Shown here piece by piece: positions 33,801 through 46,789 of a stretch of DNA of 64,000 bases; positions within the stretch are counted from its first letter, which is position 1; every line of letters begins with the position of its first letter. The translations under genes and the position numbers were made by a program. Source of the stretch: Cymbidium sinense. Lineage: Eukaryota; Streptophyta; Magnoliopsida; Asparagales; Orchidaceae. The notes beneath the pieces were generated by a model. That model saw only the letters and a program-made list of their open reading frames with translations, did no database searches and was not told the origin of the DNA. Location of the stretch: assembly GCA_021442155.1 (NCBI GenBank), contig JAKCPB010001371.1, positions 1 through 64,000 of the forward strand, in the 5' to 3' direction.

Positions 33801-33889
33801 CTACCCTAAACACATCATGGAATTCACAAACAAGAATACTTTCAACATGGAAGAGATTGAATTCAAAATGGAATTTTCATTGATAATAA

Positions 33890-34960
33890 TTATTTTCAAC
33901 ATGATTTATAATATTTCTTTAAGTAGAGCCATTGATTGGAAGCATTGGGAACTCTCCCTTATGATTAATAAGTCGATAAGATCCTCCTTGGTAGGCCTTC
34001 TATGGCAAAAAAGGCCTTCCCAAGTGGGTTCAAACTTGCCTCCCATCTTACATGGGCAATAATCACCTCCAGAACTAAAATAAGCTCTCTTGAAAAGCTC
34101 TAGGACAAAACCAACTTGTTTTGAGCTTGAATCATTTTAACTTTGTACAATCGAGGTTTTGCATACCCGCATATCTCCTCCAAACCTTGAGCTCTTCTAT
34201 CCAACTTGGCATTCGCTTTTGTTGTGATCTTGCTACCCATAGCTATCCTTAGTGATGGGAGTTGGACTTCTAATGGTAGAATAGCTTCAAACCCATACAC
34301 TAAGGAGAAAGGAGTAGAGTAAGTTGGAGTTCTATATTTGGTGTAGTAGGCCCACAAGGCTTCATCTAACTGCTCATGCCGCTATCGCTTATTATTGTCG
34401 AGTGTCTTCTTCAGTATTTGGATGAGTGTTATTGAAGGCTTTACCCTCAGAGTTGATGGTAGAATATCTCCAATCTATACTATGTCACTGGGTAAAGTTG
34501 TTAATCTCAGTGCTTTTGAATGTAGTAATATTATCCGATATAATTCATCGAGGCACTCCATACCTGGATAAGATATAATTCCTAAAAAAGCTAGAGCATC
34601 AGCTATGACCTCTCTGAATCTCCTTCCCATTTGGAAAAGTAGTAATTGAGCTAAGATGAACGATGACAAGAAAGAGGATCAATCGAACCCACTATGTCAC
34701 CCCAACACAATGGCCTTGAGGCCAATGTAAGATGTAGAATGTTGGGTGGTTGGTAGACCACATGTATTGACATTTGGTATCGCGCCATATCATGCAATCT
34801 TTGATTATCGAGCCAAGTAGTACCCTAGTCTTTGATCTTGGCTTTCATCTTGACCGATTGGTTGCTCCATGTAATCTTGAGTGTACACACGATCTTATGT
34901 GGGTTCAAACAACAATGTAACCAGATGATCGAGATCGTCAAGATAAGACACCATCTACAA
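33890..34960 (-). pseudogene. gypsy integrase relic (core and C-terminal domain)
   Basis: Sense is decreasing coordinate. Early blocks resemble IIKDCMIWRDTKCQ and a WPQGH-like segment (about 34,800-34,690), then SRYGVPR-stop-IISDN (about 34,575-34,540, containing the second catalytic Asp), FKSTEINNF, FNNT...IQILKKTLDNNKR (about 34,440-34,385), and DEALWAYYTKYRTPTYSTPF leading into SLVYGFEAILPLEVQLPSLR (34,100-34,360, open for 85 codons). The C-terminal GPY/F-type domain is recognisable as GGKFEPTWEGLFAIEGLP (about 34,045-33,990) and ends in a LYLKKYY motif near 33,915. In intact elements this enzyme inserts the cDNA. Here stops lie in every block except the 85-codon piece. Confidence 0.85.
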
Positions 34961-35700
34961 GAGCATGAGAAAGAGCTCTCTGCTTCATATGATGGGCTTG
35001 GGACTTCTCTGAGGTAGTTTTCTTTATTTAGGTAATCCATGAATGGTTGCCTCCAATCTAACTCCTGTATTTCTTGGCAATGCAAGCTCCCCTTCAAGAG
35101 AGTACTTTTGAGTTCAATATCAATAAAGCATAAGACTTATTTATTTTGCTAAAGCATGCCATTTATGCTCTTCCTCAAGGAATCTTATAAATGGTAACCT
35201 CTAGGATTTGCCAACAACCCATGGTGTATGGTGATAGTGATGGAACTTAGGATTTATAAACTTGGACCCAGTGATTTGGTTGATAATTACTGAGAATCCC
35301 CAAAGATGTTGATGTTCTAGATGCTCAGTAATGGCTAAATTTAAACTAGCAATCGAGTTTCAAATTCAGATTATTGGTAAGATTGGATAGATGATATGAG
35401 AATCTCATCACCCAAAGTTAAGAGAACTATTCTACCTCTACCTTTCTGAATAGTAGATTATGGTTCTTCTCCTTTGAGAAGAAGCCACACCATCAAAGTA
35501 CATCTCCCGCAGTGAATGCTAGTATCCCCTAAGTTCATGATTTGTTCATCGAGATCATCACTAGAGTCAATAGGAAGTGGGTGTGCGCAGAAATGCACGC
35601 TTATCCTTACCGCACAGGGGTATGAAGGTAATGTCAAACTATCGAGGATCATGGATCATCATGCCAACCTCGCATATCGCTGTCATGAGATACTATAGGA
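34960..35700 (-). pseudogene. gypsy RNase H-region relic
   Basis: Reading toward lower coordinates, a 64-codon piece (35,652-35,458) ends TLMVWLLLKGEEP and is followed by KGRGRIVLLTLGDEILISS (about 35,445-35,390). In related elements a G-x-G-x-G-(I/V)-V-L segment of this kind belongs to RNase H. The region sits between the reverse transcriptase and the integrase, as expected. The catalytic Asp of the usual FDGA motif is not readable, so the assignment depends on position and on this one segment. Confidence 0.55.
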
Positions 35701-35979
35701 TTGATCTGGAGATTAAGTTCTCTTATGAGGAAGCATGTAGTGATGTAGCTTTGGGATGCAAAGATTAAAGCTAGTAATGCTTCTTAATGGGTGATAATTA
35801 GCCTCTAGGGATTAGACAATGATAGAGTGTGTTTTCCTTCCCTTCATCATTGGCTTGGGCCAACAAAGCACCAAGGAGTCATCTAACATAGTAGTGTAAA
35901 GTATGAGCGCTTTCTGGGATAGGGTCTAGAATCAACACATTATAATGCTTGATGTCTTCTGCATGCTCACACTTTTCAT

Positions 35980-36830
35980 CCCACTTGAACTTGGCATTTA
36001 TTTGAGTCTGAATGGCTAACATCTTCTTATGTTGGATATAAAGCATCTTAGAAAACCACCCTTGGAAATGATCTGAGTTGAGTTAAACTTTTAGGGGTGG
36101 CATTTCTAATATCACCTTGATCTTCTAGATCAATTTTGATTCCTTGGTGACAACAAACCCAAGGAATTTGGCTAGAATGCACACTTTAGGTTCATTTTGA
36201 GGTTAAAATTATCTTAACTATTCAAAAAATACTCAAGTCAAAGAGAAGTTATCTTTATCTACTTTTGATCACAGATCATCGACATAGCACTCAATTTGAT
36301 GATGAATGAGTTCATCAAAAAATTTGAGTCATACGGTATGTAGCACCGATTTTAAGGAAAGGCATGACCTTATAGCAATAGATTCTAATCAGGGTTCTAA
36401 AAGTAGTGTTTCTTTCATCTTCATGGCTATCTTTATTTGGTTATATCCATATGAGCCATCCATGAAAGAGAAGACTGCATGAGATGAGGCAATGTTCACC
36501 ATCAACTCCAGGATTGGTAATGAAAATTCATCTTTGGACATGCCTTATTTAAATCTAAAAAAATATATGTGAATTTGGTCATTCTTTTTTAACTAGGATG
36601 ATGCTGAACAAATTAGGTATTTTTCTTCATGAAGCCAACATCGATCAATTTCTTGACTTTATAAATGACCATTGTTCTATATCTAATCACATGCCTAGGA
36701 GCTTGCTTGATAGGTAACCAAGAGTTCTATTTCTAGTTTATGGACCGCATCGTGATCCACCCAGGCATCTCTTTATAACCATGCAAAGCCCTAATTAAAG
36801 AACGATGTATGTCGGCATGGATCTTCTTTA
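35980..36830 (-). pseudogene. gypsy reverse transcriptase relic
   Basis: The sense reading starts near 36,785 with YKEMPGW, the segment just before RT in Tat-type elements. It passes a KVKKLIDVGFMKK segment (about 36,665) and a DLNKACPKDEFSLPILELMV block (about 36,565-36,500), continues to SFMDGSYGYNQIKIAMK (about 36,470-36,415, motif A/B region with Asp present), and reaches IECYVDDL (about 36,300-36,270), the YVDD catalytic box, followed by a stop. Between the Met-Asp-Gly block and YVDD a deletion and frameshift remove part of the palm. This is strong evidence for family, none for function. Confidence 0.9.
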
Positions 36831-37640
36831 GTTCCTAAGTTGATTTCTTTGAGCTTGTTGGGTTGACTTGATCTCTTCTTGAACTCTGGCATCTTTTGAC
36901 TTCAAAATCATCAATCATCTAAAGTTTCTAGAGTACCTCCTCATATAAGTTAATGTGATTTGAAAAGAACCCAATCACTAAATGATGGTGACTAAGCAAA
37001 TTATCATCAATCACCCACTATACCAAATTTAGTCTTGATCGATTGAGAGCTTTTCCATTTATTCTTCCATATTTTGAAGTATGACATGTGCTTTGACCAA
37101 GTATGTGGATTAATTCTTTGCTAAATTATGAACACAAGGCAAGTACCAATCAAAGAAATTCTATTAAATATTATATGAATCATCCTCAAGTTCTACATCA
37201 ACTTTGACTTGAGGATGATGCTCCAAGAAAACCTCCAGTTCACACCCATGAAGGGATTTCAACTACCAAACCCTCAATATTTTGAGAGGAAAGTGGGGTT
37301 AGAGCTAAGGTTCCCAATTGATGCGTAATTGTTTCACATATAGACTTGGATACACTTATGCTTTTCTTTGGAGCCCGATCTTCATCGCTATATGGCTCAA
37401 GTGCCACCTCCAAGAGAATCTACTACTAAGAAAAGCTAGCTAGTGTGCTAACCATATCAGACTCATCCCATTTGCTAGATTCTAAGTCCATATAAGAGTG
37501 CACTCCTAGCATATATATTCTGGCCATCAATAAAGAGGTTTTCCACCCTAGACCACTCAACTAGCTTCTTCCTGGTGGAGGTCGTCATCCTACCCATATT
37601 TTCAAATGGAGTAACAAACTATGAGTGTAATCTAATGTTC
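36830..37640 (-). pseudogene. gypsy protease-RT spacer region relic
   Basis: Partly open minus-strand reading with the residues FIDGQ-like, SYMDLESSKWDESDMVSTLA (about 37,495-37,440), EPYSDEDRAPKKSISVSKSI (about 37,400-37,340) and an acidic segment. Acidic spacers at this place are usual in Tat-lineage polyproteins. No enzymatic motif is present. Stops occur every 20-60 codons. Confidence 0.5.
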
Positions 37641-37667
37641 TCCACTTCCTCAAGTCTATCGCTCCTT

Positions 37668-37745
37668 TCATTTTTTTTCATTTTCTCTTTTCTTTTCTTT
37701 TTATTTTCTTATTCTTTTCTTTTTTTTTCTTTATCTTTATTTTAA
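37668..37745 (+). repeat. Pyrimidine-rich (T/C) tract
   Basis: A run of CTTTT, TTTTC and ATTTT units, about 78 bases long with only a handful of purines, just upstream in sense of the pol spacer. It could act as a polypurine tract on the minus strand, but its length and position fit simple-repeat expansion better. Confidence 0.7.
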
Positions 37746-38836
37746 ACTTTGGCCAAGTTCATGAGAAGACTTGTGATTTTGTGGGGAGGTAGTAAGTATC
37801 CTCATATATGCCGACCAGAATCAAATGACTTGAGATCTCCTTGACACAGATGATGTAAAGAGAGGATGGAACTATGTTTTCTCATGTATCCATGGTCTCC
37901 AAGCAAAGCAAAAAATGCATCCAGTCTATAATGTGAAACTTGCTTTGATCTTCCAACCATTTATCTCCAAGGGAAACACTATGGAGCCAAGGCATGTTTG
38001 ACCTCAATTTTGGAGTGATTCAATTTCCCATCTTAGACTTAGAATCTTCTAGACAAAGACTTCCCTAGTCATAAGACACTTCTAACAATTAGGTAAACAC
38101 TTAACCTAAGCCAAAGACTTATTAACCATGATTAGGTTATGCCTTAGGATTAGGATAATCCACCTACCCTACAACCAAATCCAATCCATGTCCACCTTCT
38201 CAAACCAAACCTCAAGTTCAATTCAAACATAAAATTGAAATCAAAATTCAAACTCAAATTTCAAAACTAATTGAGCCCATGATCAAATCCAAACTTGAAA
38301 CCCTTCCTAAGCCATATGACCTATCCCATGGACTAGCCAAATCTTAATCCAAATCAATCCAAAATCACTAATTTTCATAATAATTTATATCTTTAATTAT
38401 ATTCTAAATATATATCAAATCTACATTCAAATGATAAAAAACTAAATCAAATTAAATCAAATTACATCAACCCTTCCTGCCATATAACTATCCACACTTA
38501 AAAAATCTTAATCCAAATCAAGTCAATTGATTTTCTCACAAATAAATTATATTTTCAATCATCTTCATAAATGTAAATGAAATATACATTTAAATCATCA
38601 AAACTAAATCAAACCAAATCAAAATCCAAACCTAAGCCACATGACAACTCCAAGGATTTAAATTCTTCATTCCAAAAACTAAATTCAATTGATTTTCTAT
38701 TAATCAATCATACCTTCAATCATATTCACAAATATAAATGAAATATATAATTATCAAGCCAAACCAAAATCATCCCAAGTCAAACCCAACTTTCCCTTTT
38801 ACTGAAATTCAAATGAACTTCTTAAACCTTTTCATT

Positions 38837-38841
<5 letters not shown>

Positions 38842-38909
<68 letters not shown>
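38842..38909. repeat. (AT)n microsatellite
   Basis: About 33 uninterrupted AT dinucleotides within C1. The matching place in C2 (about 50,810) has no such array, so it expanded after, or was lost since, the duplication. Confidence 0.97.
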
Positions 38910-38916
<7 letters not shown>

Positions 38917-38979
38917 AACCCAAATCCATATATAAGCTCAACTAAATAAAAATCAAGCCAACTAAACTCCCTCCACTTG

Positions 38980-39730
38980 ACCCAAACCGCCAATTTGACC
39001 TATTTGAGCAAAGTTCTAATCCTACCAAATTGGATTGAACCAAGCCCATCAAAACCTCCATCATGATTATTGATCACCTAGGTTGATCAATTGTCACAAA
39101 TTGGTCAAAGTCAATTGGTCATGACCAAGTCAACCCTTAACCAAGATGAACCCAATCATCCAAATTGCAATCTAAGCCAAATCCCTTAAAACCAACAATT
39201 CATAGCAAATCAAAATCAATATTTGAATATGACTTGACCTTTCAATTGAGTCAAACCACACCCCAATTGTCCCTCTTGACTCAAGTTGACAAAATTGACT
39301 TAAAAGACCAAATTGGTCAAATCAAAATATAAACCAAATTGATTGAACCATATCAAGTTCATTCCAAATTGAATGAACTTTACCAAAGCCATATTTGACC
39401 CATTGACCTAAAGGTTCAGCTTGACCTAAATCAAAACCAAAGCCTACAATCATCTTCAATTGTCAACTAAACCCAAACTAACACCCAACCTAAACCAATT
39501 TGGCCAAATAGGTCAAATTGGTCAACTTAACCCATTTGACTCAAATGAATTCAAATGAGCCAAAATCAAATATTTGCCAAACTAAACCAAACCAATTGAA
39601 TCAAAACATCCAAATGATCATATGAACTTGACCCAACCCTTGGTTTGACCCAATTTGACCAATTGGTCAACTTGACCAACCTAACCAATTTGACCTAAAT
39701 GAGTCAAATTGAGCCAAACCTAACCAAATC
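38980..39730. repeat. Dense TTGACC/GGTCAA-motif region
   Basis: The hexamer TTGACC and its complement GGTCAA occur over and over, often spaced 10-30 bases apart and mixed with CCAAATTG and CCAAACC phrases. The C2 duplicate keeps the pattern (about 50,890-51,680). TTGAC is the core of the plant W-box bound by WRKY factors. A regulatory role is an inference only, since the motifs could just reflect short-period repeat origin. Confidence 0.6.
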
Positions 39731-42700
39731 AACTCCAATTACTTGAAATTTGGGCTAACCCACTTTGGCTCATTTCAAATCTTCCAAATCAAATCAATGC
39801 CAAATAATCATAATACCCTTCTGTGGGCATCACATGAGACAAATCATGCAAGTGTCATTTCCATTCTTTGCCACTTGACTCTCCCAATGGTCCACCTAGG
39901 TACTAGAGCCCAACCACCAAAGGGTGGTTGGGTCAACCATGACCCATGGGAGGTGAAATCACCTCACCCTCCCCATTGGAGCATTTAAAACCCATACACC
40001 CATGATTCCTCTTGCTACCTCCATACCTTCAACTAACCAAGCCGAGCCAACCCACCTTCTCCACCATGATTCCTCAGATCTCCAAGAAAAATCAATCCCA
40101 CCATAATCAAGATGAAATATACACCCTGCTTCCACTCAAACACAAAAAAATCATTCAGAGAGCCCTAGCTACCCAAGATGAGTGAGCATTCCTCTCCCAA
40201 GCTCATTCCTCAATCAAAAATTTCTTTCCATCGTTCAAAATAGACACTTCATTTCTGACCTAACTTCCTCATTTCCCATCAAACTCAAATTAATTTTGCA
40301 TCCTTCCTAAGCCTCAAAGCAAGAACCCATCTCCCAAGCTGAGCATCAAGGTGGGACTTGATGAAAGCCAAGTTAAATCATCACCATGGCATCAAGTGAA
40401 TTAAGGAATTGATCCAATACTATCAACAAAGCTTCATCTCCACTGATATAGCTTCCTAGTCAAACCATACTTGAGCAAAGGTATGCTTCCAAACTGATCC
40501 TTAGAAAAATGGGTTGGAGGTTTTGAAGAAAACTTGCATCTCATGTGATCTTGACCTTGATCCCCTTCAATCATGTTGTGAAGGTGTGGATCCTTTTGGA
40601 TTTGATCTGAGCTCTTAGGTTGATCAAGTGAGTAATGGAAGGACTCATTCTCCCTCACTGTGACATCACGCACTATCCATTTCGCATGATAAGAATGGAC
40701 AATTGAGATTAGATCCACTAGATTGATCTGATTTAATCCTATTAAGCTATAGGATTAAGTGTAGAGATTGGATGGTAGATGAGAAAGTGTCCCGCCATGA
40801 TGCTTTGTCGGATTAGTTTTAAGTAGCCAATCGTTTCTATGGAAAGTGCACATCAACGCCACATGGCACCAATAGATTATGCTTTAATTAGGCTTAATTA
40901 ATCATTTTAATGGAAACTTCTAAAAATCATAAAAAATCATAGAAAATAAAAAATGCCAATAAATACTCATTTTAAAGGTATTTTAAGAGAATTAATTAAA
41001 AATGATCTTAACTTTTAAACACTAATTAAGGTTTAACTATAAAATTAATTAGCTTAATTACTCCTTAATTACTTGAGCAATTAATCCCAAATTTTGTGGG
41101 ATAATTTAATGGTATGACATCTGCCATGATTTTCTTAGGATTTATTGCTCACTTAATTAAGAAAATTGACTACTTAAATCTTAATTACTCTTTAAGTTAA
41201 TTAATGATTAATTAATCCCATTAATAGTAATAAATTTATTAATTGAGTTTATTAATCATTGTTCAATAGTAAGTGAACTAAGGAATAGGTTGGGACCCCT
41301 TTCCCAAGTTCATTTCACCCTTTTAAAATGAAATTAATTAAGAATTAATTAATTAAATCACTTAATCAAATTAAAATTATAATCACATCGACCTTATTTA
41401 ATTAAATAATGGGGTAGATCTTTAGGTGTTTAATAACTTAAAGGAGTTTAATGAAATTATGGTTAGTCCACATGTGTAGGAAAACCATAAGGGTACTAAT
41501 TAAGTCCTTAATCTAATTAACTATTAATCATGAGCCAATTGCATTAGGCCCCTTTTATTTCCTAGATCATTGCAAAGTTTATTTTCCATGCATATCATGT
41601 TGCTCATAATTATTTAGTTAATTACTTTAAGGAAACATAGGTAAGGGTAATTAATTCATCTAATTAAGGGTTTAACTTAATTAGCCCATAAAATCAACTT
41701 AATTACATTTCCTTAACTTAAATAAAATCACTGATGTGAGACTAGGTTTAAAATAGAAAGTGATGATTTCTCTTCTCTTTAAATCAAATCAAATCCAAAA
41801 CTTAATTAATAAAGAAGCTTTGTTAGTTTTTAAATAATCTTATTTGATTTGATTGCCCTTAAGAACTAGTTTGGCTAAATGAATCACATGCTTATATTTG
41901 ATTGTCCTATTTCCAATCATGTTAAATTTGGTATGTGATTTGAATTCATGCATCCATTTTTTCAAAATCAAGTAAAGTAAAATAGATTTCCATTATGTAA
42001 GCTTGCATATGTTGATTTAATTTAATATATGCATTGCTATTATCACCATTAAATCCAAATGTATTTTTCAAAAGCTTATAAATGAATAATAATATGTGTT
42101 ATGATGTGTTATAAATACATAAGAAATGGATGTGCTTATAAAGTGTATGAATGTTGAGTTCTCTTCCTCTATTCATGTGTTGATTTATATAAGATTGAAT
42201 GGTAATGGGTATATAGACATCTCTGAACAAGGCTTTAGCTAGTCTCAAAAGGTCATTTGATTGCCTCACTTCCATGGCTTAATAATGGAACATACCCATT
42301 TGATTTCATTCTTATGTATTTCAACATTAGAATTTGGATAGAGCTTTAATTAATATATATAAATGATTCAATAAAAAATAAATACAATCTTTGCATGGTT
42401 TTCTTTCCCTCAATTATGTGTACATCCATGTGTGTGCAAAAGAAGCAAGTATATAGTCGACATCCCAAGAATACAAGGTTTTAACTAGCTCCAAGGAGGT
42501 CATTTGATTACCTTCCTTTAACCATGACATGGCTATTTAATTTCATTCTTAAGTTCTTTTCATAAGAAATTGGTTAAAGTTTTAAATTAATATGTTTAAA
42601 TAATTCAATCAAATAAAATATAAATTCTAAACATACACATAAATTCATCATTAAAGTGTGCTAAAATATGTTGCATGTATAAATACACTTTGGATTAAAT

Positions 42701-43220
42701 CATATGAATGTTACATGTGATGGAAAGGAATGATTTAATATATGTGATGGTATAATTCAATTAAATTAATCTTAAGATGCCTTTCATTTTGAATATGATT
42801 ATTTAAAGTGAACATATACTTAGATTAATTAAATCATTTAATAAGGCCTTCACTAAAGAACTAAATCAAATTAATATACTTTAGAAAGTGACTTAAGGTA
42901 GGGATGAAAGAGGGCAATACTCTTTTCCTCTTTATAACATTAGTTGCTAAGTGTAATCAAATGAAACAAAAGAAAACACAAATTAAAATTCTCAAATCAA
43001 TTAAACTACTTCAAGTGAAATCAACCATTCATGTTAAATTGAATCCTTCTACACTTAGAAAATACAACACTAATGCCTAACAAGACTTACCACAGCTTTA
43101 ATACAAACATTAGAATTAAGTCACCACTTCTATCTCTAAGTTAGATGGTGTATGATATGATGTATGTTTTATTTTATGATGTATTATTTTGATTGGATGT
43201 TAGGTGTATGCTTCATAAAT

Positions 43221-44330
43221 TGATGATAGGCCAATATTAGACTAATATTTTTGTAGGGATTATGCTAAAGGGATGCTTAAAATAAATGTGAATGCTCTTT
43301 TGTAGTTGCTTAAATAAACATAATCCAAGTTAGATATAGTTACCCATGTGGTGTTAAGTCCAAATTATAAATACAACCGCTTGGGATTATATGTATATTT
43401 AGCTAACCTCTATTTTATGTAGTTAGATTTACTTTTCTCACATAAATGTAATTTTTGTAATAGGAATTAGGATTAGTGCTATGGGGGATTAGGATGAGCA
43501 ATGGCCAGAAGGCTTTGTCTAGGGGAACCCTGTGATGCCTTTGAAGCAAGAACCATCCAAATCAAAGAAGGAACCAAATCAGGAATGGAGAAATGAAGAA
43601 AGAAGACCCCCACAAAATTTAATACCATTATAATTATTCTTTCATATTCTAGGTTGTATAAGGGTAGATCTCGGCTACCCATCTTTCTCTCTAGTTGACA
43701 CCATCTACTACACCGGCCTTTATTCTTTATGATAGTTTATATAATTATTTGATGTTATGTTTACATTGTGCATTAGATGATATGCTTTTCATAGTTTGTT
43801 AAATGATTGATGCTTTAATGTGTGGTTGGACAATTAGGCTCTTAGGATAAAAATAACTTTTCTACCCAACTCACTCATAACTAAATTTTAAACAACTCAT
43901 AACCCCATCATAAAGCCTAAGACATAAATAAGATAATTAAAAGATTTAACAACCCTTTAGTTGTATGGTTGTATGTTTCACATCATGCATGCATATTCTT
44001 TTTGTTTGAACCGAAGGAGCTCCATCTTTGCATGATAAAAGAATGCTTGACATGTGAGGGCATCCCTGTAGGGAACACCTTCTTCTAGATGATTTGACCC
44101 ATAACCTATTTCATCATGCATTTAGATATATTGTCAAAATGATGTGTCTAAAATGAAATAAAATTTGAAAAGGTTTTGCATCTATAGATTAAGTCATATG
44201 CTCATACCACTCATGCTCTAGTCTCTTAGGGTGTGTGTTTAGGACTTTAGTCTCTTTCCAATTAAATAACTACCCTAGCTATCTTGCAATTCATAAGACC
44301 AAATTACATGGTTTTAAAATCATAGAGGAG
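43221..44330. other. 1.1-kb non-coding segment of the compound element, absent from copy B
   Basis: It lies between the protease relic of copy C and block C1. Copy B passes straight from the homologue of 44,331 to that of 43,215, so this segment was deleted in B or inserted in C. A plus-strand TTATAAATAC at about 43,365 resembles a TATA box, but no gene or LTR boundary could be tied to it. A 67-codon minus-strand open frame at 43,479-43,682 has no recognisable feature. Confidence 0.5.
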
Positions 44331-45037
44331 TTAGTCACTGTGGTTTTAAGTCTAGAAGTTTATTCTCTTATGGAGGTAAACCCTATGTCCACCTATCGCT
44401 TAGATTTAGATAGTGCTTTAGCTTGTACTAAAGCTCCCCAGAATTAGGATTTGAGGAAGCTATTTCATTTGGGCTATGAGCATAAATCCTCACCTCTTAG
44501 GCATTCCCATAACCTTGTGTTGGTGGATTATAAGCCTTTGTAATCTAATTAAATTTCAACTCAAAACATATAAACCTCTTCAACTTCAAAATTATAAAGC
44601 CCAACCATAGGATAGATTGGAATGCTCACTAGGCTTCCTAGTATCATGAATATTTCCTACTTATTTCATTTGGATTCCAAAATAAGTCTTCTCTTGAACT
44701 TTCCCAATTTATTTTCCAAATACAACCATCCTTTGATAGTCTAACCTTGAAATCTTTAGAGATGATAATTGCCTACTTTAATCGAGAGTATTCTTAGAAA
44801 TTTAATTTTCTAAGATGTAATTAACTATGGAGGCTTGCCTAGAGGGAACTTAAGAACTTGGTTTAATATAAACCCTATTTTATTCATCCATGTAAAGTAG
44901 GGGAAAAATCTCGGTACATTTGAAAACCCATCATGCCTTAGAGTCCTTATTATGTGATTAGGTCCATTGTGGTGATGCCTCTATCTTTGAGATAGTACAT
45001 CATACCTCAATGTTGTACCCAATCACCTCAAAAGTCA

Positions 45038-45051
45038 CCCCCCCCCCCCCC
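45038..45051 (+). repeat. Poly-C tract (14 C), complement of copy A poly-G
   Basis: Located at the same point of the protease relic as the 15-G run at 2,344-2,358, which supports A and C being close relatives. Confidence 0.95.
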
Positions 45052-46311
45052 TACCCCATACATCCAAAATAAACACCACAAGGCCCTCTCCTTGTTCATT
45101 GAATCCTCAAACATCATCATTTATTTTGGAGTTTGGAGATGTCATCCTCAAGTAGGCAAGGGTTGTAGCTCATAATGTTGACCGGTACACTGGGTCAACC
45201 GTAACTCGGATAGCCTATATTTCCAACATATGTAATGTAAAGAGGCTTGTGCTGGTCATCCCAAAAGTAAGTCTTCATCATTGAATGTAACTCAAGATGT
45301 CCTTGAGTGGCATGCCTCGCTTTAGTAGAGGTCATAAAAGCAAGCATTCTCTAGATCAAGTAAGGCCTTGATTAGAGATTCCCTCATCCCTTTGGAAAGA
45401 CAAGGTATATGCTTAACTTAGGTGAGCTAGGACATTATGATCAACTCTGGCTTGGTCCTCCATAAGCATATCCTTGGATGGAGCATCCTATAGGGGGCCC
45501 GCCACCGAACCAATGACTTGCTTACCCTTATCCGAGGTGCTACCTGATAACTTTGCCACTCATAGATCGACTTAGTGACTTGGAATGATGATATGGAAAG
45601 TTCTACCTTCTTATCGCATACCTATCTTCTTCTAGGATCTCGAGTCGCCTAACTTTGCCACTCTATAGTCTAACTCAATAAGAAAGGAAAGGATAACTAC
45701 TAGAGCTATTATTTTATTTAGACTGAGATTTTAAGAGGATAAAATCAAGAGCATTGAAGTGGATAATATATTAATCCTTTCTTCATTAATTTTTGGGTGG
45801 AGGTACATGATAGAAATCTAGTAAGGTAAATGGTGTAAGGGATTTAGCCCCTTATCCTAGATACAATGCTCCAGAGAAGAGGAGCTAGTAAGAGATGGTA
45901 GCTACAACGGAGGGAAGTACTAGACTGATGGTGGCTAAGACTATCTCTGCAAGTATGGTGAGCTACTGCAGGTCATACCCTCCCAAAGTATCCTAACTAC
46001 CAAACCTTGTGGTCTTGGTTGAGCTACCCTACCTACAAAGAAAGCTTCTGATCTAAATGAACTTCTAGGTTCAGATGAGATATCCTAACCTTCTTTGGTC
46101 TTAACAAGATAAGTATCCCTAAGGATTACTCTAAAAACCGGATAGTTCTAATAAGTATTCTTTAGGATAACTATCCCCAATTTATAGCTGCACTCAAGCT
46201 TGTCCTCAAAAGTGATATAATCCTCTAAGAAATGGCCTAACATGTAGTGGTAGGGCAATAGCTAGGATCATCGCTCGTGCCCACTTCCACCGGCCTCTTA
46301 GGCTCTGGTAA

Positions 46312-46789
46312 CTAAAAGTCAAGTTTTATTAAGAGATTATTAAACATTTTCCTAGCTACATCCCTTTTGAATGAATATGGATTATTCAATCTGTTGGCAA
46401 GAGTAAGTGGAGTAGCTACCAAAATATGAATATCTCTACTGGTAGGATGATGAGGTGGTGGAAATGGTCTGGTGGTCGGTGGTTTGCATGATGGCAGGTG
46501 ATGGAAGAGAGGTAGCAGGAGGCTACCGTTGTAGTCTCTCATACTAAACACGCTTCTTCCCTCTACCAATCACACAATTATCCTTGATTTTTCTCAAACA
46601 CCTTCTACTACTTGGGCTAGATGATTGGTCCTGAAAGGGCAAGCTTGGCTTCCTCTTATAAGCTAGTGCCTTATTGATTAATTTCAAATATTTGATGATA
46701 AATCCCTCATGAAGAAATTGGATATTCTTGAGAAGAATCTCAATGGCATGTTGTTGGATACATGGTTTGCATTTCATGCCTTGTGCCAC
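46312..46789 (-). pseudogene. gag-like relic of copy C
   Basis: Two overlapping minus-strand open pieces. One contains HAIEILLKNIQFLHEGFIIK and LALAY-like residues (46,544-46,789). The other, at 46,312-46,569, is Pro/His-rich and ends RLNNPYSFKRDVARKMFNNL. They correspond to the pieces in copy A (ILLKNIHG, LNKPYSFGREVVRKIFKNL). Conservation of these peptides between two decayed copies argues they were once coding. Assignment to gag is by position and composition. Confidence 0.5.

Larger units (their letters stand above)
33880..37750 (-). mobile_element. Ty3/gypsy (Tat/Ogre-like) pol relic: reverse transcriptase, RNase H, integrase
   Basis: On the minus strand, in sense order (decreasing coordinates), there is a protease-RT spacer (about 37,640-36,830), a reverse transcriptase, RNase H traces, an integrase core and an integrase C-terminal domain ending near 33,900. 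Residue blocks such as KACPKDEF, FMDGSYGYNQI, YVDDL and TPFSLVYGFEAILPLEVQLP are those of Tat-lineage plant elements. Stops and frameshifts are frequent. The gag-protease part of a related element (copy C) lies upstream in sense but is separated by about 6 kb of non-coding sequence. Confidence 0.88.
38160..43220 (-). repeat. Long non-coding AT-rich block C1 (direct duplicate of C2; candidate long LTR)
   Basis: About 5 kb with no coding capacity. The part 38,160-42,250 is repeated in the same orientation and order at about 50,165-54,766 (for example AAACCAAACCTCAAGTTCA, CCCATACACCCATGATTCCT, GTTTTAAGTAGCCAAT). The part 41,255-43,215 is repeated inverted at 22,989-25,078. It might be a very long LTR or untranslated region of the gypsy element, with C2 as its partner. 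Terminal TG...CA, a primer-binding site and target duplications were not established. It separates gag-protease (copy C) from the reverse transcriptase relic. Confidence 0.65.

Noticed and set aside
39743..40718. Short open frames at 39,743-39,988 (plus), 40,434-40,718 (minus) and 52,902-53,183 (minus) as genes
   Set aside because: They lie in the C1/C2 duplicate block. The counterparts in the other copy are not open in the same frame and show no recognisable motif.
43365..43374. TATA box and promoter of a gene or LTR
   Set aside because: TTATAAATAC is common by chance in AT-rich DNA. No open frame, LTR edge or transcription evidence can be attached to it.
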